From assembly GCA_951230915.1 (NCBI GenBank), contig OX579634.1, positions 14,286,725 to 14,350,724 of the forward strand: a stretch of 64,000 nucleotides of DNA, written 5' to 3'. The notes below the pieces were generated by a model that worked only from the letters and a program-made list of their open reading frames with translations, was not told the DNA's origin and ran no database searches. A program made the translations under genes and the position numbers. How positions within the stretch are numbered: the first letter of the stretch is position 1; each line of letters opens with the position of its first letter. The stretch is from Antitrichia curtipendula. Taxonomy: Eukaryota > Streptophyta > Bryopsida > Hypnales > Leucodontaceae. Of the stretch, positions 12,079-23,242 are shown in pieces.

Positions 12079-12549
12079 AGGTAAACCAGCCCATAGTGGT
12101 CAAAATAAGGAGCTTGACATCATGTGGTTACTGAAATTTTTAAATTTTTTTCCCACAATAGTACAAGTGCAAAAAACAATGAAAACAATTAAAATTATCT
12201 TCTTCTGACAAAATGTGAATTTGCTATGAATTTTTGAAGTGTTCAATGCGTTTTTGCCCATAAGAGTCTGTAGACTACCTTTTATCCAACAAAATCTGAA
12301 TCTATCATGCTCATTTGGCTCACCTAAACCAGTCAAAATCTTTTCTAACATGGAAAGCCTTAAAAGTCAATTCTCACAATGAATTCTCACTGAAAAATTA
12401 GAAGTTCCTAATGAAGTCACTAACTACTTCATTACTGTCATGTAAGACATGCATTGAAGACAAAATCTGAAAAAACTGAAAAAACCATGATGGGGTCATG
12501 AGGTAGGTGTCCACTATGGGTCATTTGATCACAATGGGTTGGTTTACCT
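12079..12549 (-). mobile_element. TA element, group T2 copy b
   Basis: It begins AGGTAAACCAGCCCATAG and ends CAATGGGTTGGTTTACCT, with TA on both sides (12077-12078 and 12550-12551). It is 471 bp. The interior contains 'TAATGAAGTCACTAACTAC', matching the reverse complement of the interior of copy a, so the two were probably separate insertions in opposite orientation. The ORF at 12100-12351 lies wholly inside and is rejected. Confidence 0.8.
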
Positions 12550-12951
12550 TACATGTCAATTTCAGAACCAACTCATGTCCATTTGATAGGATCAGTTCTT
12601 AATGCCCGTTCCATTTCAGAGCCTCCTACCTTACAACAATGTCAAATTGTCAACTATCCATTTTCACTAGTCTGGCTGGGCTTTTAACCCCTATTGGATC
12701 CAAAGTTCATACTTAGGATTATGAACAATTGATGAACAGGGATTAACAGCCCAATGAATTGTTTTTCTCATTGCCCTGATTCTTATGTCCAATTGATTTC
12801 TCATTTAAATCATTATGCCCATTGATTTCTCATTCATCCCAAGTCCTGTTTGAGTCTTTACAAACTAACCTTTTTCTATAAGTGATATGATGAAATCAAA
12901 TTACAAAACATAATAATACAAAGATATAAACACAAAAATGTGAGGAGTTAA

Positions 12952-13879
12952 CCCCTAAAAGACTGTGACTATGTTTTCACCAAAAATGCTCCCAAACTAC
13001 CATTTCTAGTACAAGGACCAAACTTTTGAAATAAAATAAAATTTTGACCCATGTAACCCTAGGATCTTGTAGTATGCTGACTTAAAAAACATGTTCTAAA
13101 CATTTTAGAAATTTCCACCATGTGGATTGCAAGATACAAGCATTCAAATTCACTAAAATCATTATTTTGGACATGCAAAAAATAGGGCAGCTGCACTTCA
13201 CAAGCTTACTTTTCTATGAAAAAATGTCCCAAATGGTGGTGCTTCTTTGGATTCTTTTTCCTATACAAGTTGGCTACATGCCTAAAAAATTTCACATCAT
13301 TTGGAATTGTACAACATCCAGGAAAAAAAATAGTAAGTAGAAGGAAGTAAAGAATGATTCAAAATACAAAATTATTAAGAATTTAGTTATGAAATTGAAA
13401 TTTGTCAATTCCAATGGTTACAATGTTGTAGTAAACAATCTACATCCTATGATTTTATTTACTTCCCACAATATTGAAAATTGAGTAAGATAAAGGACTT
13501 CAAAGTTTATTTTGGAGTAGAAAATCCATAACTGCTTGCAAACAAGAACTCCTCATAATTTTTGACTCATTGATTGAAATGGAACAATTCAAAGTTCTCC
13601 ACTTATATATAACTTTATAAAACCAATTTCAAATTTTTGTTTGTGAGAAATGTGATTTTTAAAATCTGTCCGAACCATCCAACTGAGGAAGAAAGGTGAC
13701 ATATTAGGCCATAATATTTTACTCATATTTCCAAATGTCATGAAATTTAGTTCGTATGAAAGATATTCCTTGTCCCCATCTTCTACTAAAATTTCAGCCT
13801 AAAATATACAAATTTGTAGTCTCTTGTACCTCCCAAAATTTCTATGTTGCCAAAAAAACACATGTTCGTCCTTTAGGGG
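12952..13879 (+). mobile_element. TTAA element, group A copy 2
   Basis: Perfect ends CCCCTAAAAG and CTTTAGGGG are bounded by TTAA at 12948-12951 and 13880-13883. It is 928 bp. It carries the group A landmarks: 'CCATTTCTAGTACAAG' near 13011, 'ACCCTAGGATCTTGTAGTA' near 13055, 'GCAGCTGCACTTCACAAG' near 13186, and the 'CATAACTGCTTGC / CATTGATTGAAATGGAA' modules. It is inverted relative to A1 and lacks the T1 insertion, and so serves as the empty-site reference. Confidence 0.9.
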
Positions 13880-13906
13880 TTAATCATCTAAGGACATTGC
13901 AAATCT

Positions 13907-14182
13907 AAGGTGGGCATCCAAAAATGGGCTACTAACCGTAAACTTCCATCTTCACTTTGTGTACTCTCCAAAAATCAATTATATACCTATATGGAAGAAA
14001 CTATTATTAGAATCAAACTTTGTTCTTTTATAATTTTTTGCATACTGTATTCAAATGTCACATTCTTTGGTGTGTTGGAACCTCCATTCACTTATTCACC
14101 AAAAGAATATTAAATTTTGATCAATTTAAGTATAATAACTAGGCACAGTGACAAAAAGTGGCATTTTGTGGAGTACTTACCT
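13907..14182 (-). mobile_element. TA element, group T3 copy a
   Basis: The left end is AGGTGGGCATCC and the right end GGAGTACTTACCT, with TA at 13905-13906 and 14183-14184. It is the reverse orientation of 14651-14922, sharing 'TGGTGTGTTGGAACCTCC'. It is 276 bp and lies only 23 bases after A2. The ORF at 13910-14113 is contained in it and is not a gene. Confidence 0.78.
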
Positions 14183-14184
14183 TA

Positions 14185-14648
14185 AAAGGTCCGACAAATG
14201 ACTTCATTATTAAAGTATAGAAACAAAGAATGCACCTATTGATCCAATAATCGGAGCATTTTGGTGACTATCTTGATCATGGGTTACAAAGTTCAACGGT
14301 TGACTACCTCTAAGTCCCACTACAAAACAGGCTGCTCTGTGTGTTCCATTGGAGTGTTGTTTGCGCTGTTTTTCCCTTCAAATCTACGTTAAGCTTCCTT
14401 CTCCCAAAGTGGAATCCACTTACAATTGTCAGGCACTTTTCCCTGTCTACATGGATTCTTCCTCCATCCTCTGACATTTTTTTTTTTTGGCTTGTAACTT
14501 AGCATTAACTTTGACTTACTTCAAGCAGAGCCTTCACTTGGTGGTGTGGCAATTGCCTGTCATGGTCTGGTTTTCGATAAGCTCAGTCGTCTTTATCAAT
14601 TCCTTTCAAATGTGCTCACTCGGAATGCATGGTGTGGCACGATCGACA
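14185..14648. other. Anonymous DNA between T3 elements
   Basis: Nothing recognisable was found. The base composition at 14320-14640 is more mixed than in the neighbours, but no open frame or splice pattern could be supported. Confidence 0.35.
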
Positions 14649-14650
14649 TA

Positions 14651-14922
14651 AGGTGGGTACACCCAAAACCGCCACTTTTTGCTACTGACACTATTTACTT
14701 CTATTAGACTGGTCAAATTTTCATATATTCTTGTTGGCAAGTGAAAGGAGGTTCCAACGCACCAGAGAACGTGGCATTTGGACATCATATGCAAAAGTTA
14801 TTAAGGGTCAAAGTTTGGTTCTGAAAGCGCTCCATCCAAATAGGTACATAACTGATTTTGGAAATGTACACAACCTGTAGATGGCACTTTAAGGTCAGGT
14901 GCCATTTTGGGGGTGCCTACCT
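14651..14922 (+). mobile_element. TA element, group T3 copy b
   Basis: The ends are AGGTGGGTACACCC and GGGGGTGCCTACCT, with TA at 14649-14650 and 14923-14924. It is 272 bp. Interior landmarks are 'CCGCCACTTTTTGCTACTG', 'AAGTGAAAGGAGGTTCC' and 'TATGCAAAAGTTATTAAGG', all shared with 27176-27440 and 39760-40053. Confidence 0.85.
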
Positions 14923-15464
14923 TAATTTGGGGATGCAAGCTCGGCACAATACCACTCTTGAGGCTTTCCACAAGTACCACAAAGCTCATCAAGCACTTGG
15001 CACAGACAAATTCTCCTCTTCATGGTGTTTTAGCTTTGTTTTCAGTATTGGCAACTTGCTCGTTATCAATTGGAACTACTTTTTTGTATCTCTAATTCTA
15101 TACCTTTTCAATGTTCGAATTGATTAATAATGTGAGTTCTATAGAACTGCAGTTCACTTCGATTAGATTGGTAGGATGTACTTCAGTGATTACGAATTAC
15201 ACTTACTTACAGGACGTCACAGAAAAAACGTAACATGCCGGTATTCGAGTTAGATTTAAGAAGATTTCTCTGCAATTCACTTTGTTTTGAATGCAACTTT
15301 CAAAAGTAGAATGAAATTGGTGGTCTTATTCTAAACCTATAGTGTTTGGATTGATTATAAAATTAAATTTGTATGGATTCAATTTATGTAGAAGGGTGAA
15401 ATACGCTACTGCTACATGGATTATTAAGTATTCTTTTTTTTCTAGGCTTGGAATTAAAGGATAA

Positions 15465-15704
15465 GGTGCCCGGGGTACCCCCAAACTGCCACCACTTTAT
15501 GCTACGGTGCCTAATCTTGTTGAAAAGTGAAAGGAGGTTCCAAACACACCATATTTGCAACATTTGGATACCATATGCAAAAATTATGAAGAGAGTAGAT
15601 GTTTTAAAATTGCTTCTTCAACATAGGTACATATTGATTTTGGAGATGTACACAAAATGATGACAATGGTTCTAGTTAGAGTGTGATTTTGGGTGTGCCC
15701 ACCT
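15465..15704 (+). mobile_element. TA element, group T3 copy c
   Basis: It starts AGGTGCCCGGGGTACCCCC and ends GGGTGTGCCCACCT, flanked by TA at 15463-15464 and 15705-15706. It is 240 bp. It carries 'GTGAAAGGAGGTTCC' and 'CATATGCAAAAATTATGAA' like the other T3 copies. The ORF at 15448-15660 overlaps it and is rejected. Confidence 0.8.
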
Positions 15705-16089
15705 TATCTCTTTTTCACATCATCGTTCATAGAACTGGCTAAAATTCGCTCCATGGCTACTCAAAATTTTCAATAGCTAAAATGTACATTGTAGAAAATT
15801 CTTGAAAAAATTAGATTTTAGCCAAGACTGCAACAAACAATATAATTTGATAGCCAATTTGCAACTTCTTCCACGTTGGAATTAGCATCTATTTAGTCAA
15901 TTTTGTGTTATAGTATTCTCAATAATCCTTTACAACTTGCAAAATCCTTTCTTTTCTATTTTTTTTTCTAATACTACTCACTTTCAAAGTAGCAAAAGTT
16001 GATGCATGTTTGTCTTGAAGGTAGCATATTGCACTAAATTCCATAAACTAGTTTTGGGATCATTGTTCCAGATGGTTTGTGAAACAATA

Positions 16090-16353
16090 AGGTAACCCCA
16101 CCTAAAATTGCACAAATAAGCAATTCAGCATGGTTCCCATCATTATATTGGAATTTTTTATAAGGTCCTGTTGGTAGTGAAAAGTGGATTCTAGATTCTC
16201 TTAGAATGCAGTTTTTAGACACCATATGAATAAACTACAAATTTTCAGAGTGATGAAAATAAGTATTCCTAAAAGTGATCATAGGCTTTCATGAACAGTG
16301 GGAGTACATTTTAGGCAAGATTCTGTAGTGTGCAATTTTAGATGTAGTTACCT
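16090..16353 (+). mobile_element. TA element, group T3 copy d (diverged)
   Basis: The ends AGGTAACCCCACCTAAAATTG and CAATTTTAGATGTAGTTACCT are inverted repeats with two mismatch clusters. TA flanks at 16088-16089 and 16354-16355. It is 264 bp. The interior retains 'TTGGTAGTGAAAAGTGGATTC' and 'ACACCATATGAATAAACTAC', recognisable against the T3 reference. Confidence 0.75.
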
Positions 16354-16355
16354 TA

Positions 16356-16859
16356 ACAGTTTCAGAGTTCAGGGCTTTATATCCCAAAAGGTGTACCCGA
16401 AACCTTAAAAGCTCAGTAAGCTTTACTTTTGAGTGTTAAAAACCTTCGTGCATGTGAAGGGTGAAAAAAGCGGCTTTTAGGCCTAACTGGGTCAAACTAC
16501 CCTTTTTCCATAGGAATCTGGGAAATGCATAATGAAAACTCAGACTCAAAACTTTTAAAACAATAAGTGTTCCAGATCCTGGAATATATTTATTCCCCTA
16601 GAAAGAATAAAATTTTGACCAGTTCTTACGGGACTTGTACAGTTATAACTTAGTTATAGTTAAGGTAAAATAATGCCAAGTCCGGTTTTCAAGGCAGATT
16701 TGTCACCATTCCACTGGATAATAAGAAAAGAGTTATAAGAAAAGCGTCATAACTCATAAAGCAACCCCTTTTTCTACACCCTTAGATTTGCAAAAAGTAC
16801 AAATATGGACATCTAAGGTGAACTATTAAACTTGGCATTATGTGCCGTAATGCTCCCGA
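16356..16859. other. Anonymous AT-rich DNA
   Basis: No gene or bounded element was recognised. It leads into the B2 element, whose left end could not be fixed. Confidence 0.35.
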
Positions 16860-17766
16860 GCCTTTCAAGCATTATCTAGTCCATAACATTGAACAACACA
16901 ATTGCAAAGAGAAAAAATCTTCTAATTTTGTTTTTTTACATATCTAACCGTAGGATCTTGTACTACACTAATATACGAATGCGTGGAAAAAATTTCAGAA
17001 ATTTGGTGGCATGTATTGCAAGATATTTGCATTCAAAGTGAAGAAAACAAGCTTTTCTTATACCTTGCTTGACTAGATTTTTTGGCTTTGAATCTTCTTA
17101 ATTTTAGATTTTTGAATTATTGATTTTAATTTTCTATTTTTTTTTGTTGAAGAATTGATTTGAGAATCTAGTGGAAAAAATTCAAGAAAAAAACATATAA
17201 TTTTCACTCATTAAATTTCTTTTAGGTAGAAGTAGGTTCAAGAATAAAGGGATAACTAAATCGTTAATAGCTCTAAGATGGAATTGAAACACAATAATTC
17301 CAACGGTGAGATTGTTCTTATAAACAAACTTAACCCATCCTATCAATTTTTTTTTAATTGTAAAAATTGCATTCAAAAATGAATTCTATAAGTTATTTTT
17401 TCAACAAGATGCTTAGATTGCCTGAAAAACAAGATTGTCCATAACTTTCTCATTAGTAGTCCAAATAGAATGAACCAAAGCTTCAACTGTAGACAAAAGT
17501 ATCATTTTTGAGGAAATTTTAAATTTTTTTTAAATTCAACTTTTTGCAATTTGGAGGGTGTGTGTGAGTCCCTCAAGTTGTTTTTTGGACTCATGGTAGC
17601 ATAACTTTTGCTCCCGGGCACCGATTGAAATAAGAATTATATCCCCCCAAAGCTAGTTTGATTTTCTATTTTCTAAATAAGTTTCAAAAAAATAGGTAAA
17701 AAATTGAGATTGTACAAGCCTATCCAAAATTTGAAGTCCTCTGCAAGGAATTTGGAACTTCATAGG
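16860..17766 (+). mobile_element. TTAA element, group B copy 2, left end unclear
   Basis: The interior matches B1: 'TAACCGTAGGATCTTGTACT' near 16945, 'CAATAATTCCAACGGTGAGA' near 17292, 'CCATAACTTTCTCATTAG' near 17439 and 'GCATAACTTTTGCTCC' near 17598. The right end has decayed to GGAACTTCATAGG before TTAA at 17767-17770. The left boundary near 16860 is a guess from expected length. The ORF at 17182-17376 is repeat sequence. Confidence 0.65.
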
Positions 17767-17770
17767 TTAA

Positions 17771-18858
17771 CTTATCTTCTACACTTCTCCTACCTAATTT
17801 GAACCTTTGATTGCAAATTTGACTTCAAAATTTGCAAATTTTATTATGCATGGCAAATAAAAGATTGCAGTGTTTACTGTTGGAGATGAGCAAGGAATTA
17901 GTTCACCTCGGTCAATAATTTGGGGTATACCTTTTTATGCAACTATTGAGAATGACACATGGGGGAGCACTCCATTTTTATTTATTGGCAACATGCAATC
18001 AAAATCTACAATCCCTATCTTATATGGTAAAAAATTATTTAAATAGTTTGAAAAAATTATAGTATATTATACTATGTTGGAAGTTCATATTGTGAATTTT
18101 TGAATTTTTTTTTTATTTGAAATAATTACTTACAAATTTTGTAAGAAAATAAATACATTGTATAGTTGAAAAATAATTTCGACCCCCTATTTTATATGGT
18201 AAATAATATTTTAAAAATCATTTTTACATTTCCAATAATGAAAGCTTGGTTAAAGTTTATGCATACCAAAGTTGGATACAATTATCATTCAAATGCAATC
18301 TTGATAAATATTTGAAGTGAAAATACAACCATTTTAGTGCAATCTCAATTGTGCATTTGAATATCTTGTTGAATTCAATTGAATCCAAATTTTTTTCACA
18401 TAAAAGATATATTGATTATGTAACAGCACACAAAAATTTGGAGCTAAATCAAAATTTACTAAAAAGTAAATAGGGATAGAAAATTTACTTGATTGCACGT
18501 GATGTTCAAAGAATACATTGAGTGAATCTCCTAAGGAATGACAAGTGAATTCAAACATGTCATGGTTTGCAAAGTACTAACTAAAGGTGAAAACATCCAA
18601 AACCATCAAAATAAGCAATTCAATGTAGTTAGAGGCACTTTGTTTTATGATTTTTGGGTGGTATTTAGCAATTAAAAATCATGAATCCCTCCCCCCTCCT
18701 CCCCCAAAAGGAATTTTTGGATTAAAAATGTAATTATTATGAATTTTTAAAGTAGAAACTTCCTAGGCCACTAAAATTGTCACGGAGACTAGTCATAAAA
18801 TTGAAATTTAGAAAATCAATAGTAAACAAATTGCAAGTGAGTATGGAAATGGTTTAAA
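17771..18858. other. Anonymous AT-rich DNA
   Basis: No gene was found. At 18584-18640 the phrase 'AAGGTGAAAACATCCAAAAC' resembles an end of a T3-like element and recurs inverted at about 18-38 bases around 38530, but no matching partner end was found here. Confidence 0.4.
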
Positions 18859-19705
18859 CCCTAAAGTCCCTTGACTATGTTCTCACCAAGAATGCTTCAA
18901 AATTGCCATTTCTAGTACAAGTACAATATTCTACAAAATAAACATTTTTGAACACATGTAATTGTAGGCTCTTGTAGTATGCTATTTTGAAAAGATGTGG
19001 AAAAAATTTCAGAAATTTCCTCCGTACAGATTGCAAGTATAGCGTTTGAAGTGACAAAAATCTTTAGGGGGGCCTGCAAAAATCATGGTAGTTGCACTTC
19101 ACAAGGTCACATTTGTATGAAAAAATGTGCATGTTGTTGGTTCTTCTTGGGATTCATTCTTCGAGACAAGTTGGCTACATGCTTGAAAATTTTCATATCA
19201 TTTGGAATTTTACAACATATAGGAAAAGAATAATGAATAAAAAAAATAGAAAATGATTCAAAATACTAAATTGTTAAGAATTTAATTATGGAATTGAAAA
19301 TTTTCAATCCCTATGGTTGTAATATTTCAATAAACAATCTACATACTATGATTTTATTTTTTTCAAAAATATTGAAAATTGAGTTAAATAAAGAACTTCA
19401 AAGTTTATTTTAGAGTAGAGATTCCGTAACTATCCGCAAACAAAAACTCCTCATAAATTTCATTTAATTAATCAAAATAGAATGATTCAAAGCTTTCACC
19501 TATATATATAAATCTAGAAAAAGAAATTCAAATTTTTATTTAAAAAAATAGTGATTTTTAAAGAATTTTTGGAGTTGCCAAAGATCAATGAAAACTACAT
19601 ATCATACAATAAGTTTTTAACTATGTAGTCAAAAGTTATGAAAATTGTTGGGCCTTAAAAGCTACTCCTTGAGCACATCTTATGTGAAAATTTCAAAGAA
19701 AAACT
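18859..19705 (+). mobile_element. TTAA element, group A copy 3, right end lost
   Basis: It starts as CCCTAAAGTCCCTTGACTATG after a TTTAAA string in place of TTAA. Group A landmarks follow in order: 'CATTTCTAGTACAAGTAC', 'GTAGGCTCTTGTAGTATGC', 'GTTGCACTTCACAAGG' and the 'AAAAGTTATGAAAATTGTTG' module near 19630. Similarity ends near 'TTTCAAAGAAAAACTGG', so the right terminus is deleted or replaced. The ORFs at 18875-19057 and 18997-19233 are inside it. Confidence 0.75.
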
Positions 19706-20094
19706 GGAAAACTTGTATGTAACTAACAAAACACAAAATTCAATGCTACAAAAAAATCAAATGATAGAAAAATACACAGTTAATGCCATAAAAATCTCTC
19801 TATTTCATGAGTCAAAGAGTCAAGGTTTAATGATCTAGTCAGATAATACAAAACAAAACAGAAAATCATGTAACCTAAACTCTATAATCTTGCAGTTTAA
19901 TTATTTGGTGTTTAAATAAACAAATAAATCCATAATAGTATATATATAAATTGATGGTTCAATTTCACTTATGTTATCATTTTAATTTTTTTTCTCTTGC
20001 TTCATGACAAGTTTTGACAATGTTGGGCAGTTTCTATTAGGAATGAGCACCGTTTCCTCAAGGATTAAGAAGCATGTTATACAAACATCCTTAA

Positions 20095-20646
20095 CCCTAA
20101 ATGTTCTTGTCTAGAAATGACAATTTGAAAAAATCATTATAAAGTGCTATTTAGAAGAATATTTTGGAGTTGATATACAAGTAAAAGTTGTAGATTGTGA
20201 ATTTTAGATTTCGTGTATACGATTAGATTCACTAGTGCTATCACCAATATATTTTTATAAAATTTGTAAAGAAAATTTGAGAAGTCCTTCTAAATTCAGT
20301 TACAAGCTAAATGTTATCATTTTCTGAACAAAACTTGTTGGAATGGATTTGAAATGAGGTTTTCTTGACATGGTGTTTTTTTGAAATTTTTGTGTTTTTA
20401 AAATCTATGACCTCATTCTTGCAAAGCCAATTTTGAACTAGAGTCAATGCTATTTTGGCTTGGTCAACCACTTGACATACTTCTACATTTGTAATTTTAG
20501 AAAAAGATGTCCAACCATTAGATAGGACAAGAATTTGATAAAAAATCTTCACAAATTCGGATGATTTTCATCCAAGCAATACGAGAAAAAAATAAGAATA
20601 TCAATTTGTTCATTGTCCAAAAATTGGACGTCAAAGTGCTTCAGGG
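20095..20646 (+). mobile_element. TTAA element, group D copy 1
   Basis: TTAA at 20091-20094 is followed by CCCTAAATGTTCTTGTC. The right end is AAAGTGCTTCAGGG before TTAA at 20647-20650. It is 552 bp. The interior, with 'AAAATCATTATAAAGTGCTA' and 'TTGGCTTGGTCAACCACTT', matches 55555-56149. The ORFs at 20307-20552 and 20549-20746 are not supported. Confidence 0.78.
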
Positions 20647-20650
20647 TTAA

Positions 20651-22165
20651 AAAAGGAGCATTTGACAATACTAGCAAATGGTCTTGTACTCTTGTTCGCC
20701 AATTTATTTCTCTATCAATGTTAATAAATGAATTAACTTTCCTCAATGAACCTCAAAGATACCTTGTTACCATTGCTACCCCTTGTTACTCTTGTTACCA
20801 TTGAACTCCTAAATGCCCAATTGACCATATATGGTCAATCTGAAATTTTATTCTCATTTTTATGTGGGTAGTTAAATTCCTTTGATTGCTTAAAAAAAAT
20901 TTATAGGCAGTTTTAAAGGTTAACTATTAGAAGCTTTCATTTTATTTTTGAATCTTCAAATGCACATATGTACCATCAATGAAGAGTAAAGCTTGGCAAT
21001 TTTACTTCATTTTTTGGCTACGAGCAAAGTTTGCCAATTTCACTTGATTTGAGATCTAAAAAATTATATGTATCCATTTGCTTTGAAAATGGTCCGAAAG
21101 GAAAGAGTAAAAAGTATTTTACTCTTTTATGATTATTTTTATGATTTTCACCATTGAAATTTAAGCATTCAAGTGTTGATTTGAAGTTATTTGCAACTTC
21201 TACTTATAAAAAAAATGCATTTCAACACTTGTAAGGTGGTTTGTGTAATGAATTTGATAGCTTTTCATGTGAAATTAAATTTTTAGAAAGTGCACTTTAG
21301 TGTGCTAACACAATTTGTAGTTGTTCATGTTACCTCCAATCCCAAAAATCTTTTATGTGCCAATTTCTAAAACATTGTGGGGATGAAAAACATACAAAAA
21401 TTTAAAAACCATTCATTTCTCTTGTTATAATCTCACAACTCCTATGCAATTTTGTACTCAAATTTGGTATGCATACTAATAAGCAAGCTCTTTAAACACC
21501 TATATAGTTAGATTTTGCAAAAACAAACAAACGATGTACTTCATTGCGGATAACTATAAGCCCATGTTCTTTTTTTGTCGGAAACGATGTTATGTATTTT
21601 ATGCATACCTTTGTCATACACTGACATACAAGCCAGTGCAATGCAAGGAAATAGTATGACCCAAAATAGTGTGACCGAACTTCATAAACACTAGCCACAA
21701 CTGACTTCTGTAGGGATTCTCGAATTGAAACCATCCAACCATTATAATGATTGCTGGTTGTGTTACACAACTTACCACTGCGAACTTCAAGGCAAAAGTG
21801 AAAATTCATGATATTTGCATGCATGCCTATGATTCCTATCAAATTCATGCCCTTAGGGCCCATCGGGTCCAAATCCTGTCAAACCGCTTATTTCAATTAG
21901 TTTGCGTGAGCTAGTGTGGGCCGTGTGGCCCCCTTGGACTGGTCAAGAGGCCCCGGCCCACGTGGGTGCACCACTTCGCGACGCGCCAATGCCAATGTTT
22001 TATTGTCCATTTTTTCTTGGGTACTTACTGAGTGAGTTTTTTTAGACTGATATTGGAAAGCACAAGTGACCAAATATATGTTCAGGATTGAATTGAATAT
22101 CACACCAAGGCTCCATGATGACATGGGTGGACACTGGACATGACAAAGCAAAGTAAGGGAGGAGG
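20651..22165. other. Anonymous DNA, no gene supported
   Basis: The 126-residue open frame at 21492-21872 (minus) has no recognisable domain, no neighbours and no codon pattern that stands out. A short GC-rich patch at about 21910-21990, with 'GTGGGCCGTGTGGCCCCC', breaks the AT-rich background. No RNA gene was seen. Confidence 0.4.
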
Positions 22166-22470
22166 AGGCCGTCCAGAAAGCGCCCATTGAAGAGGCTAAA
22201 AATTAATTTGGGGGAGGTTGAACTTTTCGAAATATATATTTCCCCAGTACAGTTTTCCTTGGAAAGAAAAATGGAATTGGCATCTAATCCAAAGTCATTC
22301 CACATGTTATTGAGTTTTATAAAAATTCATTCTGAGTTTTTGAAGTTGAAATGCAGTGGTCACCAAAAGCACCCCCCACCTCCTGAAATGTATACACTCT
22401 TTTGTACATTGTTGGTGCAACGAAAAAAAGCAAAATGTACCTCTGTGTTAGAGGGTGCTTGTAGAGCCCA
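22166..22470 (+). mobile_element. TA element, group T4 remnant
   Basis: The interior matches 27498-27810 in the same orientation: 'TTTTCCTTGGAAAGAAAAATGG' against 'TTTTCCTTGGAAGGCAATAGAAG', then 'TGGCATCTAATCCAA', 'CACCTCCTGAAATGTATACAC' and 'GCAAAATGTACCTCTGTG'. Both terminal repeats are degraded (left 'AGGAGGCCGTCC'), so the limits are approximate. The ORF at 22187-22489 is this element read through. Confidence 0.65.
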
Positions 22471-22486
22471 AGTGCTCACAACTTAT

Positions 22487-22605
22487 TAACTTACTTTTCT
22501 CGTGATTTTACACAAACACATGGATTGTGAGACTTGCGCAGTTGGATACTACTAGACAAAAACTACAATTCAGTAACTTACTTTTCTCGTGATTTTACAC
22601 AAACA
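22487..22605 (+). repeat. Direct repeat of 32 bp, spaced 87 bp
   Basis: The phrase TAACTTACTTTTCTCGTGAT, continuing TTTACACAAACA, occurs at 22487-22518 and again at 22574-22605 with no visible change, suggesting a recent local duplication. It follows the T4 remnant directly and has no recognised function. Confidence 0.75.
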
Positions 22606-22814
22606 AGGGCCTCCAATTGGCACACAATGTTTTGTTTTGTTTTGTATTTTTTCCAACACTCAACAAATGACAACTACAAGTTTTGTATTCCATGTTCTTC
22701 ATCCCCATATATAGTCAAATAACCAATTCTTAACTGAACACAGTTTTAATTTATTTTTTTGTTAATTATTGTTATTGCACAGCACTCTTCAGTTGTAAGG
22801 GTTGCAAGGGTGTT

Positions 22815-23140
22815 TTCGCTGCCGAAAATGAAATGAGAAATGATCGAAGAAAGCCGTGGGCTCGCTTGCTTTCTGCATTCATTTGTTGATGATTGTCCCC
22901 ATGAGAGGAACATGGATAGGTTGTGGCTGACACCCCCCGGGCGGCCCCGGGGCTGCTCTTCCCCCGCTTTCCCCGCCCCCACCGCCCGGGGTCCTGATGC
23001 CCTCGTCCTTCACCATGTCCCCCCTCCAGAACACACACACAGCCAGGGATGAGTGACTCCAGCGATGTTTGCAACAACAGAAGTTTCAGGCCAGGCTGGC
23101 CCGACTCCATCATTCTGGACAAATATCATCGGGGGGTTCT
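22815..23140. other. GC-rich island of unknown origin
   Basis: About 300 bases with a GC content far above the surroundings, including runs such as CCCCCCGGGCGGCCCCGGGG near 22932. Open frames exist on both strands (22840-23052 plus; 22772-23122 minus), and the minus one is rich in Gly, Pro and Arg, as expected of random GC-rich sequence. No domain was recognised. It could be a captured gene fragment, a relict exon or foreign sequence. It sits between a T4 remnant and TTAA element A4. Confidence 0.5.
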
Positions 23141-23242
23141 TTAAATGCCTAAAATCCAATGGAAATTGTCCATGTGTTTCAAATAAATAAATAAATGCCT
23201 AAAACCACCAAGAATAATTGGGGAGCACGAAGCCTTAGTTAA

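Larger units (their letters stand above)
11311..12631 (-). mobile_element. Composite TA element, T1-related, split by two T2 elements
   Basis: The outer ends share AGGAGGCTC-GAAATGG: the left reads AAATAGGAGGCTCAGAAATGG from 11311, and the right, in reverse complement, AGGTAGGAGGCTCTGAAATGG. TA lies at 11309-11310 and 12632-12633. Sequence from about 11340 to 11620 matches the T1 interior in reverse, with 'GGGCTGGTCTGCC' and 'AAGTGGTTTTGTATTTTTTC'. The block 11632-12549 is occupied by two T2 elements, after which the host resumes to 12631. Confidence 0.65.

Noticed and set aside
21492..21872. 126-codon minus-strand frame
   Set aside because: Longest frame outside the LINE apart from LINE shadows and 34614-35060, but no motif, no exon context and no supporting composition.
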